The position numbers and the translations under genes were made by a program. Positions 24,235 to 39,200 of a DNA stretch of 64,000 nucleotides are shown in pieces. This DNA comes from Populus alba (Eukaryota; Streptophyta; Magnoliopsida; Malpighiales; Salicaceae), in contig NC_133295.1 of NCBI RefSeq assembly GCF_005239225.2, positions 930,001 to 994,000 of the forward strand. The letters are read 5' to 3'. Position 1 is the stretch's first letter, and each line of letters starts with the position of its first letter. Below the pieces are notes generated by a model that saw only the letters and a program-made list of their open reading frames with translations, searched no databases and was not told where the DNA came from.

Positions 24235-27200
24235 ATGAGCTACGCGGCCTACAAGATGATGCACTGGCCAACCACCATAGACACGTGCGTCTCTGGTTTC
24301 GTAACCCATTCTCGCTCCGAGTCAGCACATCTTCCTCAACTACCCACTGACGATCTTGACTCTGACTGGCCTTCACGCCGCCGCCGCGGTGGAGGAATTG
24401 GCCCTACTCCGAACCTAATTGTTGCTTCCGGTAATGTTCTTGAACTCTATGTTGTCAGGGTTCAAGAAGAGGGGGCGAGGAGTTCGGGTGAATTGAAGCG
24501 TGGTGGAGTTATGGATGGTGTTGCTGGAGCTTCTCTTGAGCTTGTTTGCCATTACAGGTATGGTAAATTTGAAAAAGGAACGATCGTTTTGAAGGTTTTA
24601 GGGGTTTGGGCTTGCTGGTTTTGGATGAATTTGGAAATTTGATTGAAAGAAGGTAGATATTAGTGGTGTGTGTGGAAATTTAGGGTTTAGGTTCTCGGGT
24701 TTGGCTCATTGAAATATCTGATTAAACAGTATGCTGGTCTTGGATGTATCTGTTGTGGGTTTGGCTCAAAATGGAAACCTGATGTTTGTGTTTTTTGGTT
24801 TTGGGTAAATTGGAAGCTAAACTAGCTAACATTTTCTGGTGAATGTGTGGATTTAGGTGTTTGTAGTTTTGGGTTTGGGTCAAGTTAGAGACTTGATTTT
24901 TATTCCGAGGTTATCAATGTAATTGTTCATTGTTCCTGTCTTTTTTTTTTTTTTTTGTCTTTTGAAGGGTAATGTTGAATTGGTTTTGCAGGTTACATGG
25001 TAATGTTGAGTCAATGGGGGTGTTGTCTGTTGAAGGTGGTGATGATTCTAGGAGAAGGGATTCTATTATATTAGCATTTAAAGATGCAAAGATTTCTGTT
25101 TTGGAGTTTGATGATTCAATTCATGGACTTCGCACGAGGTAAAGTTTTATACTGTCTATCATCATTGTTGATGTGGAGCTTTTGATTGCATTTTGGTAGT
25201 TGTGCTACTACAAATCTATTTGACTTTCTGACAATGTTTTACTTCTTGTTTTGTTTAAAATTCATTCCTTTTCAGCTCTATGCATTGTTTTGAAGGTCCA
25301 GACTGGCGTCATTTGAAAAGAGGTAGAGAATCATTTGCAAGAGGTCCATTGGTAAAGGTTGATCCTCAAGGAAGATGCGGAGGTGTTCTTGTTTATGATT
25401 TGCAGATGATAATACTTAAGGCTGCTCAGGTAACTTTTCCTGCTTAATGTAGTCAAACTTTTAACTCTCTGTAATCCAAATTATTCAACTACTTCAACCC
25501 TTTTTTCCTTTAAGATGAATCATGTTTTTGTAAATAGCATGTAAAGTAATCACACCTGATAGATTTACAACATAAAACTGTTCTAAAGTGTTGTGAATAT
25601 CAAAGGGTCTCGAGCTGGATGTTGCCATTATACACAAGGCACATTTTTATACATGATATGAACCCAGATACCATCCGGGATTGATTCTGAAATTAAATGA
25701 ACTATGAACCATAACATTTAACTCATTCCTGTATCAAAAATGAACCATAAAAAAATAATAAAAAACAATAAAGAAAGCAACTCTTGACAGACCCTTGGAG
25801 ATATGGTTTTTGTACAGGCAGAGAAAAAAAAAAAAGAACTCTTGGGGTTTATACCTTCAACAATATTTTGGGTTTTGTGCAAGGAGCAAAGTGAAAGAGC
25901 GTAAGGGGAAGAGTGCTGATTCTAATAAACCACTGCTTTCCACAGATTGACTATAGCACCAGCTCACTGTCGCTTGGTATTGGATCTTTCCCATATGAAT
26001 AATTTTCCCTGCATCGGGAACTCCTACTATTTTTAGTTTGTATACCTACATTATTCTTTCTTTAAGAAGACAGTTTCCCATGATCAAGCTTAGTAGAGCT
26101 CCAAACTCTGAAGCAGAATGAACCACTTTCCTGGTTTACCCACTCAACTACTTGAAGGATTCTTGCCAAAATTTTGGGTTTTGGCTTGCTGGAAAGCATA
26201 TTCTTTTGCAATGAAGACTTCATATAATTCATAGATTATCTGTTCCAGATGTTTACTTTCTGATTTACAGTCATTGAACTTTGTTGTTAGTTTCTTTTGC
26301 TTTGTGAATGGGTGGTAGTCCTTTGTGCCTGCATTTATGAGGTGGTTTCTCATGAAAGAAATTGAAAATAGTAATGTCTTTACTTTAATCTTTGAGACAG
26401 AAAATTTTGACCCTGAAACTTTTGTTGTCAGGCTGGTTCTGCCTTGGTTCAAGATGAAGATGCTTTTGGTTCCGGAGCTGCTATCTCTGCTCATATTGCC
26501 TCTTCTTACATCATCAATCTTAGAGATTTAGACATGAAACATGTAAAAGATTTCATATTTGTGCATGGTGAGTCTGGTTTATGAACCCAATTTCCTTGTC
26601 TATACCGTGCTTTGAACCTAAAACCTGGGGCTAATGGATGTTTAAAACGAATGTTGCAATATGTGAGCATGTCAACACTGGCAAAAAAGTTTGGGTATGG
26701 TGGGGGTAGGTCCGAGGTTTGTATCTTACCTATGAAGAATATGTAGATCAAACTAGGTCTGGGTTAATTTTTGAAGATAAAGACTTTTCTGAATTATAGA
26801 TACATATGCATGCCAAACTTTTTGTACTGCATATTTTTAATTGACATTTTAAATTGCTGATTGCAAGTTTGAAATCTGGTAGTCTACCTTTCCACACTTT
26901 GTCTTCATACGATGTATTCTTCATAAGGCATTAGCATGTTGTATGAGGTAGTTGTGTATTCTCATTTTAACATGTACACAAGAGCTTTGATCATTTTACA
27001 TTTCCGACACTGTTTGATGTTTCCTGATGTGTTGCAATATGCAGATTATATTGAACCTGTGGTGGTTGTCCTTCACGAGCGAGAGCTTACTTGGGCTGGG
27101 CGTGTTGTGTGGAAGCATCATACTTGCATGATTTCTGCTCTTAGTATCAGTACAACTTTGAAGCAACCTACCCTTATATGGTCTATTGGAGTATGTTTCT

Positions 27201-30200
27201 AAAAGAACTACCTTAAGGAATCAAAAAATTAATATTAGAAAAGCTGTGTTTTGGCAAATTTTTGTCACCTTTATATGAAATTTTATACAGGCCTATTTCT
27301 TGAGACCTATGTCTAGTGATGGAGAACAATTATCCTAGGAGTTATGAACCAGATTGACAAGGCCAAACCTAAAAAGAAGTCTGCAAAGAAACCCAAAAGC
27401 ATTTGATATGAAACATGAAATTACTATTTTCCTGTTTTAATTATTTTCCTAGTTAATTTTGGATTTTAATTATTTGTTTCCTCTTTACATTAGGACTTTT
27501 AATTTAATTAGTATTTTACCATTTAAGAATCGTAATGCTAGATTGATTCTATTAATTAGATAAGTTTTAATTAGGAATCCTTTCCTATAAAAGATTTTAG
27601 GATAATATAAATAGGGATGTCTAGTTTATTTTATGGAGATAAAGACTATTATTTAGATTTAATAAAAATACCAGAGAATTTTCTCTAGATTTCTCGACAG
27701 TTAGGTCTCCATACGTTGTGCCACCTTGACACATCTAGCCTTGTATATATTCATGGTGGGCATAGATATTATCAAAGCATCACTTTATAGAAGGTTTTGG
27801 CATTTTTAATAAATATTTTCAAATCATCATAATAATTCTGATCTCCAATGAAGATGTCTTAGTTTTCTGCTTTGGGTTAAAACTGGTGGTCTCGCATTTT
27901 TCCATCTTATTGGACATTGTCTCAAGTAATAACTACGTCATACAGCCCCCCAAAAAATTCATATATTATTTGGGAGTTTGCAGAGTTTTTTCTTACATTT
28001 GTTTTCTCCTTCAGAATCTCCCGCATGATGCTTATAAGCTGCTTGCAGTGCCATCTCCCATTGGCGGTGTTCTTGTGATTGGTGTGAACACTATCCATTA
28101 TCACAGTGAGGTAAGCTCAACTGCTGCCAGAGTCTGATTTCTGATGGATATATTTCTAGTTTTATTCTTTCATCTGTAAGCATAATAACACCTGAGTGTG
28201 TTGTTTGTGCAGTCAGCTTCTTGTGCATTGGCTCTGAACAGCTACGCTGCTTCTGTTGATAGCAGGTATTTACTCTGTCTACCTCTTTGAAACCATGCCT
28301 TCAGACAAACAATAAAATATCTGAACTGTATTGTGTTTTTCTGTCATCATTTTGTAAAATAGCAAGCCCTTAAATGTGAATGCAATTGGTCTGTGCTAAA
28401 ATTTTAGAAAATTGGCCTCTTCACGCTACTATAGCTTTCAATTGAATTAATCTGCTGTTTAGTTTTCCAGTTTGTCTTATAAACATGCTGCCTTTTTGTT
28501 TGCATTTTCTTTTATTTTTCCCCTTTCATTAGTCAAGAGCTGCCAAGAGCAACTTTCAGTGTGGAACTTGATGCTGCCAATGCAACTTGGCTATCAAAAG
28601 ATGTAGCCTTGCTGTCAACAAAAACTGGGGAACTCTTGTTACTGACCCTTGTTTATGATGGAAGGTAGCTGCGTCCCATCTCTTTTTTATTTATCTATTT
28701 TCTTGCAACAATTAGCAGCTCCCGCATTACTAATAATAACTTGCTTGAAATCCTAAATTCTAGAGTTTAGCCAGCAACAAAGCTGATTGAGAGGAACAGA
28801 GCTATGCAGATCGATCTAGTTTGGGACGGAGGTGTCTTTGAATTGAGATTTAGTTTATTTTTGTGATATTGCAAGTGGCCACTATAGCTATTAAGATTAC
28901 TTGATATGAGGAGTTCTAGAAGAATGAAAAAGCACAGAGATGATTTTTTTTTCCTTTCATTTTTTCTTGTTTTCAGATGTGCAATCTAGATTGTTTGGGT
29001 ATTTATCTGTGTGCAAGTTTGTGGTTGTTGACATAGTTTTTGAAGTTTGGTTATTGCTATATTTTATTAATGCTCTAAGAGTTTTTTTTGCTTCACAAGA
29101 TGATGGTTATAAATAGCAATGGTGGTCGGCGGTTAGAGAAATTGTTATATTGCTGCAAATCATGTGATGGGATTTGGTACTATGCACTGTTACCCTAAAG
29201 AGATCAAATTTTAAATTTGGATCTAGATAGATTTATAGATTTGAAATACATGTGAAAAGAGATGATCTTGAGAAGCTAAACACTTTGGAAAGTTTAGCTT
29301 GGTATGCAATTCTTACAATAGGTTAAATTTTGCTGGTCCAAAATTTTCATGTTTTAAGAAATTGCATCATGTGTTTCCTTTTTCAAATCATTTTGCTCTG
29401 ATGTTATGAATCTTTCATATTCCATGTGCTTTTGGAATCAAGTTTCTTTTTGAATAGCTCATGTTTTTGATGTTTCTTTTTCCTCTCCCCTTGAAGGGTT
29501 GTGCAGAGACTTGATCTTTCCAAGTCTAAAGCTTCTGTACTTACTTCGGTTAGTTACTTCTAACAGATTCTTTGTCCTAAACTCCTTTTCATGTGAAGCT
29601 TTCTTCTGTATTCTTTCCATTGATATAATTCTTGACTATGTTTTTCTCCTAAAAACATTTTTTTTCATACAGGATATTACAACACTTGGAAACTCGTTCT
29701 TTTTTCTGGGAAGTCGTTTGGGAGACAGTTTGCTTGTGCAGTTTACTTCTGGATTGGGATCTTCAATGTTGTCACCTGGTTTAAAGGAAGAGGTATTGTG
29801 TTGGATGCCTTCCATTCTTCTTTGCAAGTTAATGTTGACAAGTTCAATGAAATTGTTTTGGCCCATCAAATTCTACATGTTTTCTGCCTCTGAAATTCAA
29901 GCAACTGGCAATCATCTTTGGATCATGTTGTAAATCTTAGTCTTAAAATTGTCAGACTAATTATTTTTATCCTCTCACAACTGGTCTTGATAAAAAATTT
30001 CTTTTCCAGAGTTGTTTTCAAGCAAATTTCTCTCTATCAATTGCTGTTTTCTTTTTTCTATAATTCTGAAACCTTCTCTGCTACCTGTGTATCTACAGGT
30101 TGGAGATATTGAAGGTGATTTGCCTTCAGCAAAGCGATTGAAGGTGTCCTCTTCTGATGCTTTACAAGATATGGTTAGCGGGGAGGAACTTTCCTTGTAT

Positions 30201-33200
30201 AGTTCAGCGCCAAATAATGCCGAATCATCACAGGTTGTATTCGGTTATAGTTCTCCTTTATACTTTATCCACAATGCATTTTATAGAAGTAAAAAATAAA
30301 GGAGCAAGAACACTTATCCTGGGAATGATGCAGGGCAGATTAGAATTTCTGTCCTACAACTAAAAGCATTTTATGATGAGCCAGGCCTGGAAATATGGGG
30401 ATTTAAGGGTTTTGATTAAAGAATAAAGGATTTGAGTTTTACAACTCAAGTATGAGTTTGAGGTAGCTACTGGGGTTGATCTTGACTCATAGGTAAGATA
30501 AATCACGTCGCATCGCGCCATCTAACATGTTGGACTCAAAGTGAGGAAGAAGACTGAACAATTTCCACTATCCTTCTAAGTTTAGCAATAGCACCCTATT
30601 GATCTTCTTAGTTTTATTTTCAAGTCAGAGGCTAATCTAAAATGATCCTCCTTTTCCTATCACTGAAAACAACACAAATGTGTTTCTTGATTGCCATGAC
30701 CGTGACCATAATGGGCAGATTTTTTTTTTTAAAATGTTTTGCCACAATTATTGTGATATTTTAGCTTTGACTGTCTATTCTAATTTTATTCTGGTTTGCA
30801 TTTTTCCTAATAACATTTTTTTTTTAATAATCCTGTCCCTCTTTTTTGTCTTTATGGGTACAGAAAACTTTCTCATTTACAGTGAGGGATTCGTTGACCA
30901 ATGTTGGCCCTTTGAAGGACTTTGCATATGGTTTAAGGATTAATGCGGATGCAAATGCAACTGGAATCTCCAAACAAAGCAACTATGAATTGGTTAGTTT
31001 CACACATCACACTGCTATTTTTGTTATGTTTTACATATTTGACATTCTAAAACCTATTAGAAGGTAAGGAAGTGAAATCTCAGGAATAAGTTACTGTAAG
31101 TTTTGAGGTTCACTCAAGATGTTCAGCACCCTCCCCCAATTTGATTTCTGGTACCACCAGGCTTCAGATCTAACAATTGGCTCCATGTTTAATAAGAAGT
31201 TATGATTTATGGATTTTTTTGAGTCAAGAGTTTCAGAATGGAAAAGCTCTTGTTTCAAATTCTATGATCTTTAAATTTTTCTTGGTTAATCTTTTCAGGT
31301 GTGCTGTTCCGGACACGGTAAAAATGGCGCTCTCTGTGTCCTTCAGCAATCAATTCGCCCAGAAATGATTACAGAGGTTTATCCTTAATCTTATTTTTAT
31401 GATTCTTAGACGGGAAATAGCTTCGAGCTTTATAATTTCTTATGATTTTGTTTGGATTATAGAGTTGTATCCATGTTACAATGCCATACAGATTCTGTTA
31501 TTTGAATATTTTTCATTAACTATTTTGGATGTCCTTATTATTGGATCATACAATGTATTGTTGCTGGTAAAACATCATTCTTTCCCCTTAAAACTTCTTG
31601 TGATTACTTCCATAAGGTCCAGTAACTTTTACCACCACTCTTTTCATTTTTTTCATAATATTTCCTTCTCAGGTACAACAGAGAATCCTCTATCAAGATG
31701 AAAGTTTTTATATCCTAGTTTGTTAATATCAAGTACTTTCATGTCTCATTGATGATGATATTGTTGATTTAATATTTACATTTAGGCCACTGACAGTTTG
31801 CAACACGATACCATCTTTTATCTAAACAGTTTGTAAATGGAATCATTATTCAATCTGTACAGTTTTACAATTATGCACTGCAACTTCATTAAGACCAACT
31901 TTTCTCCTGGCTAAGTGCATCTTTTCTTGTACACGTGTTTCTGAATACAGGTTGAACTTCCTGGATGTAAAGGAATTTGGACTGTTTACCACAAGAATGC
32001 ACGTAGTCATAGTGTTGACTCATTGAAAATGGCTTCGGATGATGAATATCATGCATATTTGATCATAAGTATGGAGGCACGTACAATGGTAATCTCATTA
32101 ACTTGTGTTAACAGAATTTATTTGCAAAATCTGCAAACTGTGTGGTTCTCAGTTGAACTTCTTATGACCTGATGCATAGAAGATACTTGTTAGAAGTCTT
32201 CACATCTTATTTTTAATATTTTATTAAAATATCAAGTTGCTCTGCAATTTCCAATTTGGAATAATACAAACATATGGAAAGAGCTATGTTTAATATCTTT
32301 ATAACTGAACAAGAGACTTTCCAGTCCTTTCACCGCATTTTGGTGTCTTTTTTTTCTTCGTGTTTTCTCATACAAGTGACCATTTGCTGCATTCAGTAAA
32401 ATTATCAGAATTGTCTAGGTAAGTAGGCAAAGTGAAAGTGGCAAGTCAGGAAAGTTATGGAATCAAATGAGAAAAAAAAAAGGGTAAAATATGTGAGTGC
32501 AGTAGAGTTGCAAAAATAAGTTTGAAATATACATCCACATAATATGCCTTATTGTTTTTCAGAAGACTTGAGATAAATATAGGAGCTTAGGACATTGTTC
32601 AGGTCAGCACTTGCACAATCCCCTATTAAATGGGATCGATGCTATACCACAAAGAGTTTCTACTTGATGTCATCATAGTTTAAATAGAGGATATAGCTAT
32701 AATAAGAATATGAGCCAACTTCTTGTACTTAGGCAGTTTGAACGCTATAAATGAAAATGTCCATCTCTCTCCCTCTCTCTTTCTCGCACACACTGGTATG
32801 GACTTCGATACTTTGTGCTTCTCATCTATATAGAATCAACCTGTTTATTATCTATAATTTTGATGAATGCCTCTATCTGTGAAATTTAATTCTCTTTCTC
32901 TCTCTCCCCTATGAATGTTTATTATTTCTGCTTCTCATCTATAGGGAATTATCCTGTTTATTATCTGTAATTTTAATGTATGTCTCCATCTTCAAAATTC
33001 AAGTAATTCGTTATGAATACTGGGCAATAAGTTGCTAGTTTTGGAATAATTTATGGGGTGTAATTTCATGTCTTTTTCACAGTAATCTCTATGTCCACCT
33101 TAGGAGCTTGCCACCCCTATTTTTTATTTGCTAAAGCGCATGGAATCATGTACATGTGCATCTCTCCCTAAGCATGACTAAATATAAGTGCAAAGCATCT

Positions 33201-36200
33201 TATACTCTGAAAGTCATCTACATGTACACTGAGATGATGGAGGAGAAAATTTAAAAATCAAACCTAATTTGCAGTGTCAAATGTTGTCATTTTCTTATCA
33301 AAAACACCTCCTTAGTTGTATAGTTTACGATCAATATCATGTAATTTGATTCTTTAATTGCAATCTATTTTTGCATGCTGGGTAGGTGCTTGAAACTGCT
33401 GATCATTTGACGGAAGTCACTGAAAGTGTGGACTATTTTGTGCAAGGAAGAACAATTGCTGCGGGGAACTTGTTTGGAAGGTGAGAATTCATCTAATTTC
33501 AGTGACTTGAATTTACTTTCTTATGAATGCGGCTTTGATTTCCTTGCTTCTTTATATTGGCTTGCCTTTTAGATGACTATTTTTTCTTTTCATTCAATTT
33601 CTGAAATGTAAATGGGTGTTGTTCTATCGATTTTTTTATGCTGTTATAAAGCATGAATGCCAACTGTTACCAATAAATTCTATACAACTACCTTTCCCAT
33701 TGATTTTTGCTATGCTTCTTGTTGTCTATAGGCACATGTATGGCTTGTCATACAAATTAGAATGATAAGTGATTGAAGACATGTCATCTAAGGCTTGCTG
33801 TAAATTGTGACTGAATGATTTTATTGCTTTACTGGTTGCTTGACTATGTTTCGCAAATTATTTTCCATTTTATTTCTTTTCCCTTGAGATGAGAAATTGG
33901 CTCCATTTTCTTGATATCAACTTAGAAACTAAAATTTCCTGCTTCTTGGTTATTTCCCTTCTCAGACGTCGAGTTGTTCAGGTGTTTGAACGTGGTGCTC
34001 GAATCTTAGATGGTTCTTTTATGACTCAAGATTTAAGCTTTGGAGGTTCTAATTCGGAAACTGGTCGTTCTGAGAGTTCCACAGTGATGCATGTGTCTAT
34101 TGTGGATCCATATGTTTTAGTTAGAATGGCTGACGGGAGTATTCAGATTCTTGTTGGAGGTATGTTATGACATGGATTAGTTTTCAACATATTTGTTTTA
34201 GTTTTATGATATGGTTTTGTTAGCTCACAACTCTCTTTCCAAGCAAGTTTCCATGAAAGCTTCCATAATGGATGGTAGCATTCCATGAAACGTTTCTTTT
34301 AGTTCCTTTCATTTTGACATGGTCAAATTGTGAAGGCATTTCATAGATTTTGTAACTCAATGAAGAGGCTCATACCCTTCTTTTGTGCTCAAAGTATGCG
34401 GATATTTTTAGGGATAGGTTCTTGGATCCTCCCATTCTAGTTCGGGAGCTCTCATGCTAGATTACTGTATGGGCCAGAATGCCCTTGCCTCTTCACCTAA
34501 TAAGTATAACTTATTGTTTTAGCTGGTAGCGTCATGCTATAGCAATTCTAAGATTGTAAAGCATCAGCCATATGATTGATACACATTATAAAGTCTTAGA
34601 ACGTGTCTAAGATTGTAGTTTTAGTTACCCAAACACTATGAAAGCTGACCTCTATCAATGTATTGATGGTGTCACATTTAATAAAATTCCTATTTTAGCT
34701 TCATATAGATAAGCTTATAGCATTGTTGAAGGTCTGTACTGGAGGAATTAATGTTTTCAAGATGCTGAGATGCACCAGGCAAGGCGAGGCTAGGCGACAC
34801 TGCCTTTATTAGCCTCGGGCGATGAATTTCAATGAAGCACTGCCTAGGCGAGTGCCTCATGAGTGAGTGTCATGCGATAAAGCGAGCACCAGATTGAAAT
34901 ACTTCTTTTTTTATTGCATTTTTTTAACTGATTTATGTTTTGACCTTTTTGTTCATTTTTTAATTTACCACAAGAAACAACTTGGGGGTTTTTTTTTGTT
35001 GAAAAAAACAGTAAAAAAATCATTAAAGTGGGAGACATACAGTTAAGGAAGGACACTTGAAGAGAAATACTAGCCAAAGTTTGCGTTGAACAGAGAACAA
35101 CAACACAATTACAGAACATGAAAGCATGGATGAAGATGTTTTTGAAGATTAATGAATAATGATGATGATTTTTAAGTTTTCTTTTTAATCTATTTGGCTA
35201 CTTTCTACTTTAAATTATCTTATTTTGTTATGGTATTTTATATTTTCTGTGACTATGTTATGGTATTTTATAACTTTATAAAATATAACTTTATATGACT
35301 GTTATAGTATTTTTATATTTTCTTTTTATTTTCTAATGATCTAATCTGAATTGGGAAGGTATATATTTGAGATTTATATAATATAATATAATATTATACA
35401 TATATATTTTTTTAATCTATAGCATATCTCCTTGGTTCATTCGGGCACTTTTATTGCCTTTTGCCTTTGACAACACCAAGGAATATAGAAAGAAGCTTGC
35501 GGTCTTTGAAAGTGCAACCATGATTGTCATTCTTCTCCAACCATATTGATGATGCTTCTATACTGCAGGGAGGAGAAAAGGATAGAACTGGATTTTTTTC
35601 ATGTTTGGCTGGTTGGAGTGATGGGAAAGAAATGAAAGGACATTTTCCTTCTTCATGGGCCCACAAAGTCTGATTCTACTCAAAGTGGAGGGATCAGAAA
35701 TATTCATGAGTGAAATATGGATTATTTTCCACATGGAAATGTTTGATCCTTCTTCATGTGCAGTCCATTCTTCCACAACAATATCTTTCATATCTTTTCC
35801 TTCACCCTTAAGTTCCCTCCGAATTCCAGTAACATTTTGATTCAGTTGTCTGGACTAGTTTGTAGGAACTACCTCTTCTGTCTAGATTAGGTTCCTCAGA
35901 TGGTGCTCTATAGTTTTGGCATATATCATCTGGAATTGCAGTAATTGATATTAATTTGAAGAATCTTGTAGTTTGACACTGCTGTTGTTAATTTTTTCAA
36001 GTTGCTTAAGGTTTAAAGTTTGAACTGAAACATCCAAGGTATTGGATTTTACAGTCAGGTGGCTGTAAATGTTAATTGACTGCAGTAATAATACCATATG
36101 ATCCAAAAATTCTATCTGGGTGAATGATATATGTTTTCATATGCCTTTGTACAGGCATGGCATGCCCTTGTTGTATTGTGAAACTGTGGTTTTCTTCTGC

Positions 36201-39200
36201 TCTGTTTGTTTAACAGATTTTTCTTTTTTCTTTTCTTTTCTGGAATTTTTAACAAGGGACATGTTTAATTTGGAATTTCAGATCCTTCTGCTTGTACAGT
36301 TTCTGTAAACACTCCGTCTGCCTTTCAGAGCTCAACGAAATCAGTATCTGCCTGCACACTGTATCATGATAAAGGGCCAGAGCCATGGCTCCGGAAGACA
36401 AGTACAGATGCATGGCTTTCTACTGGAATTAGCGAGGCTATTGATGGTGCTGACAGTGGAGCTCATGAGCAGGGTGACATATACTGTGTTGTTTGTTATG
36501 AGACTGGTGCCCTTGAAATATTTGATGTGCCAAATTTCAATTCTGTGTTCTTCGTGGATAAATTTGTCTCTGGAAAAACTCATCTCCTTGATACCTGCAC
36601 GGGGGAACCTGCTAAAGATCTGATGAAGGGGGTGAATGAAGAAGTTGCCGGTGCTGGCAGAAAAGAAAGTACTCAAAACATGAAGGTTGTCGAATTGGCT
36701 ATGCTGAGATGGTCTGGACGTCACAGTCGCCCTTTTCTTTTTGGAATATTGACTGATGGAACAATTCTTTGTTACCACGCACACCTTTTTGAAGGTCCAG
36801 ATGGTACTTCTAAACTAGAAGATTCTGTTTCTGCTCAAAATTCTGTTGGTGCTAGCAGCATCAGTGCTTCAAGGCTTAGAAATCTGCGATTCGTTCGGGT
36901 CCCCTTGGACACATATACTAGGGAGGAAACGTCAAGTGAAACCTCATGCCAAAGGATTACGACTTTCAAGAATATTAGTGGTTATCAAGGGTTTTTCCTT
37001 TCTGGATCAAGACCAGCTTGGTTTATGGTATTTAGAGAGCGACTGCGAGTTCATCCACAGGTAAGCTCTCAGCAATTTGAAGTGCTATCTAATGATTCAA
37101 ATTTGATGTCTCTTGACATTTTTACTGCCTAAGCAAGCATGGCACTTGATAAGTGCCTGTTTTTCTTTCACTTCATCTGACTCTCGTGCTGTTATATATG
37201 ATTTTCTTGCAGCTATGTGATGGATCTATTGTTGCCTTCACTGTTCTTCACACTGTCAATTGTAATCATGGGCTCATTTATGTCACGTCACAGGTTGAAC
37301 AATTATAAGATTCTTATTCTCTGTTTGATGCTTTGATAGAATATATTAGAACTTTTGAGGCTGGGTGGAATTCATTTTTCATTTTCCTATCTTACAGGGC
37401 AATTTGAAGATTTGTCACTTGTCATCTGCCTCGAGTTATGACAACTACTGGCCAGTGCAAAAGGTGCTCCTCTTTTCTCATTCATGTTTCCTCTATCATC
37501 TCTGTCCATATGAGAGTTGATATTTGCTTACAGGCATCGATGTGCTCATTAGAAATTTTGTTTTTTCGTTAGATTCCTTTGAAAGGAACTCCACATCAAG
37601 TGACTTATTTTGCAGAGAGGAATTTATACCCTCTCATAGTTTCAGTTCCTGTAAGTGTCTTCTCTTTCTATCTAATTTTTTCTTGCTTAGCTAGTTTTTG
37701 TGAAGTATGTTTTCTTAGATCGTTAAAACAGCATTTTTGTGGGCATGATTCTGACATGGACAGTGTCTGGTCCAAATCATATATGGCTGGTTATGGGAAT
37801 TCAGTTTGGATTGTATGATAGAGAACTAAGAGAAACTTTGAGAACTGATAGTTAATTACCAAGGTGTCTTTGATTATTAAAGACAATGTTCATATTGAAA
37901 ATTTTGCTTTATTTGTTATCAAAATAGTCTTAATAGGAGTATCCTCTATTTTCCTATGTAACTTATTTTTGACGGTGTCTTTCCCATAGTTACTGGATTT
38001 GTGGATTTGCAAATATTTTACGTCACATGTTCTGAATAGCAGTACAATTGCATATTGAATCATCTTGGAGCACAATCTGGATTGGTCATTTTGGTGACCC
38101 AATTTTGTTGAAGGGGGAACTGGATAAGTGCGCGCGCGCGTGCGCGTGTGTGTGTGTGTGAGAGAGAGAGAGAGACTTGCCAGGGACTCTGCAAGGATGG
38201 CGGCAGAAAGGTTTTGGGGACATGTATTATGACTGGCGAGCTTCAAATCTAAAATACTAGGTTGGGTAAGATAAACAAAAAAAGAAAACAAGGTTGGGAT
38301 GAGTTGATTCCTACACTGTACTTATCCTTTCTGCCAACAAAGTGTTTGCTAGCCAAAAACAGAAAAAATAGTGGGAAAGGAGAGAGGGAGAGAGTTGATT
38401 CTACACTGTGCACTTATCCTTTCGGATCCACGTTCCTCTGGAGTCATCAACATCTGCCTTGCTTCCTTTATAACTTCTGTTATTGCTTGCTTCATTTACA
38501 GACTGATTTCTGAAATAAATCACTGTATTAAAGAAATGATGTTTTAGCATTCTTGGAAGTGGAATGAGTACAACTTTTATATCTGGTTAAATTTTTCAAT
38601 CTTCTGTTACCAAGTTTCACTAGCCAAAAGAAATTAAATAGTTTGTCTCCATGGATATTCGAGTCTCGACTATAGTGTAGCGTAGCAACTTCTACCTGAA
38701 CATGTCATACTGGCATCTTATACATTATATTGATGATGATATAGTTCTGTGTGGCCTTTTTTGTTTTTTAAATGGAGCACAGCCTGCAGCTGTAATGCCA
38801 CTTTCACTTTCTTCTGCAGGTTCAAAAGCCAGTAAATCAAGTTCTTTCATCACTGGTTGATCAAGAAGTTGGCCATCAGATTGAGAATCATAATTTGAGT
38901 TCTGATGAAATACACCGAACTTACAGTGTAGATGAATTTGAGGTTCGGATTTTGGAACCATCTAATGGCCCTTGGCAAGTTAAGGCTACAATCCCAATGC
39001 AGACTTCTGAAAATGCATTGACTGTACGAATGGTTTCACTGTTTGTAAGTGACTTCTTCCATCCCTTCAGCTACTTTGCTATTATATCTTTTTAGCATCT
39101 TTTCTTTTTTATGAGAGATGGAGTGTGTGTGAGTGGTTGGTTGGATAATAATCCATGTATACATAGCAACTTTCCTTGGGAGAGTGACTTTTTGAGAGAG

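Noticed and set aside
24558..24642. Single-exon 135-aa protein from the CPSF160 start
   Set aside because: The frame after the GTATGG donor is intron. Splicing to 24992 gives the family sequence [10 protein letters not shown].
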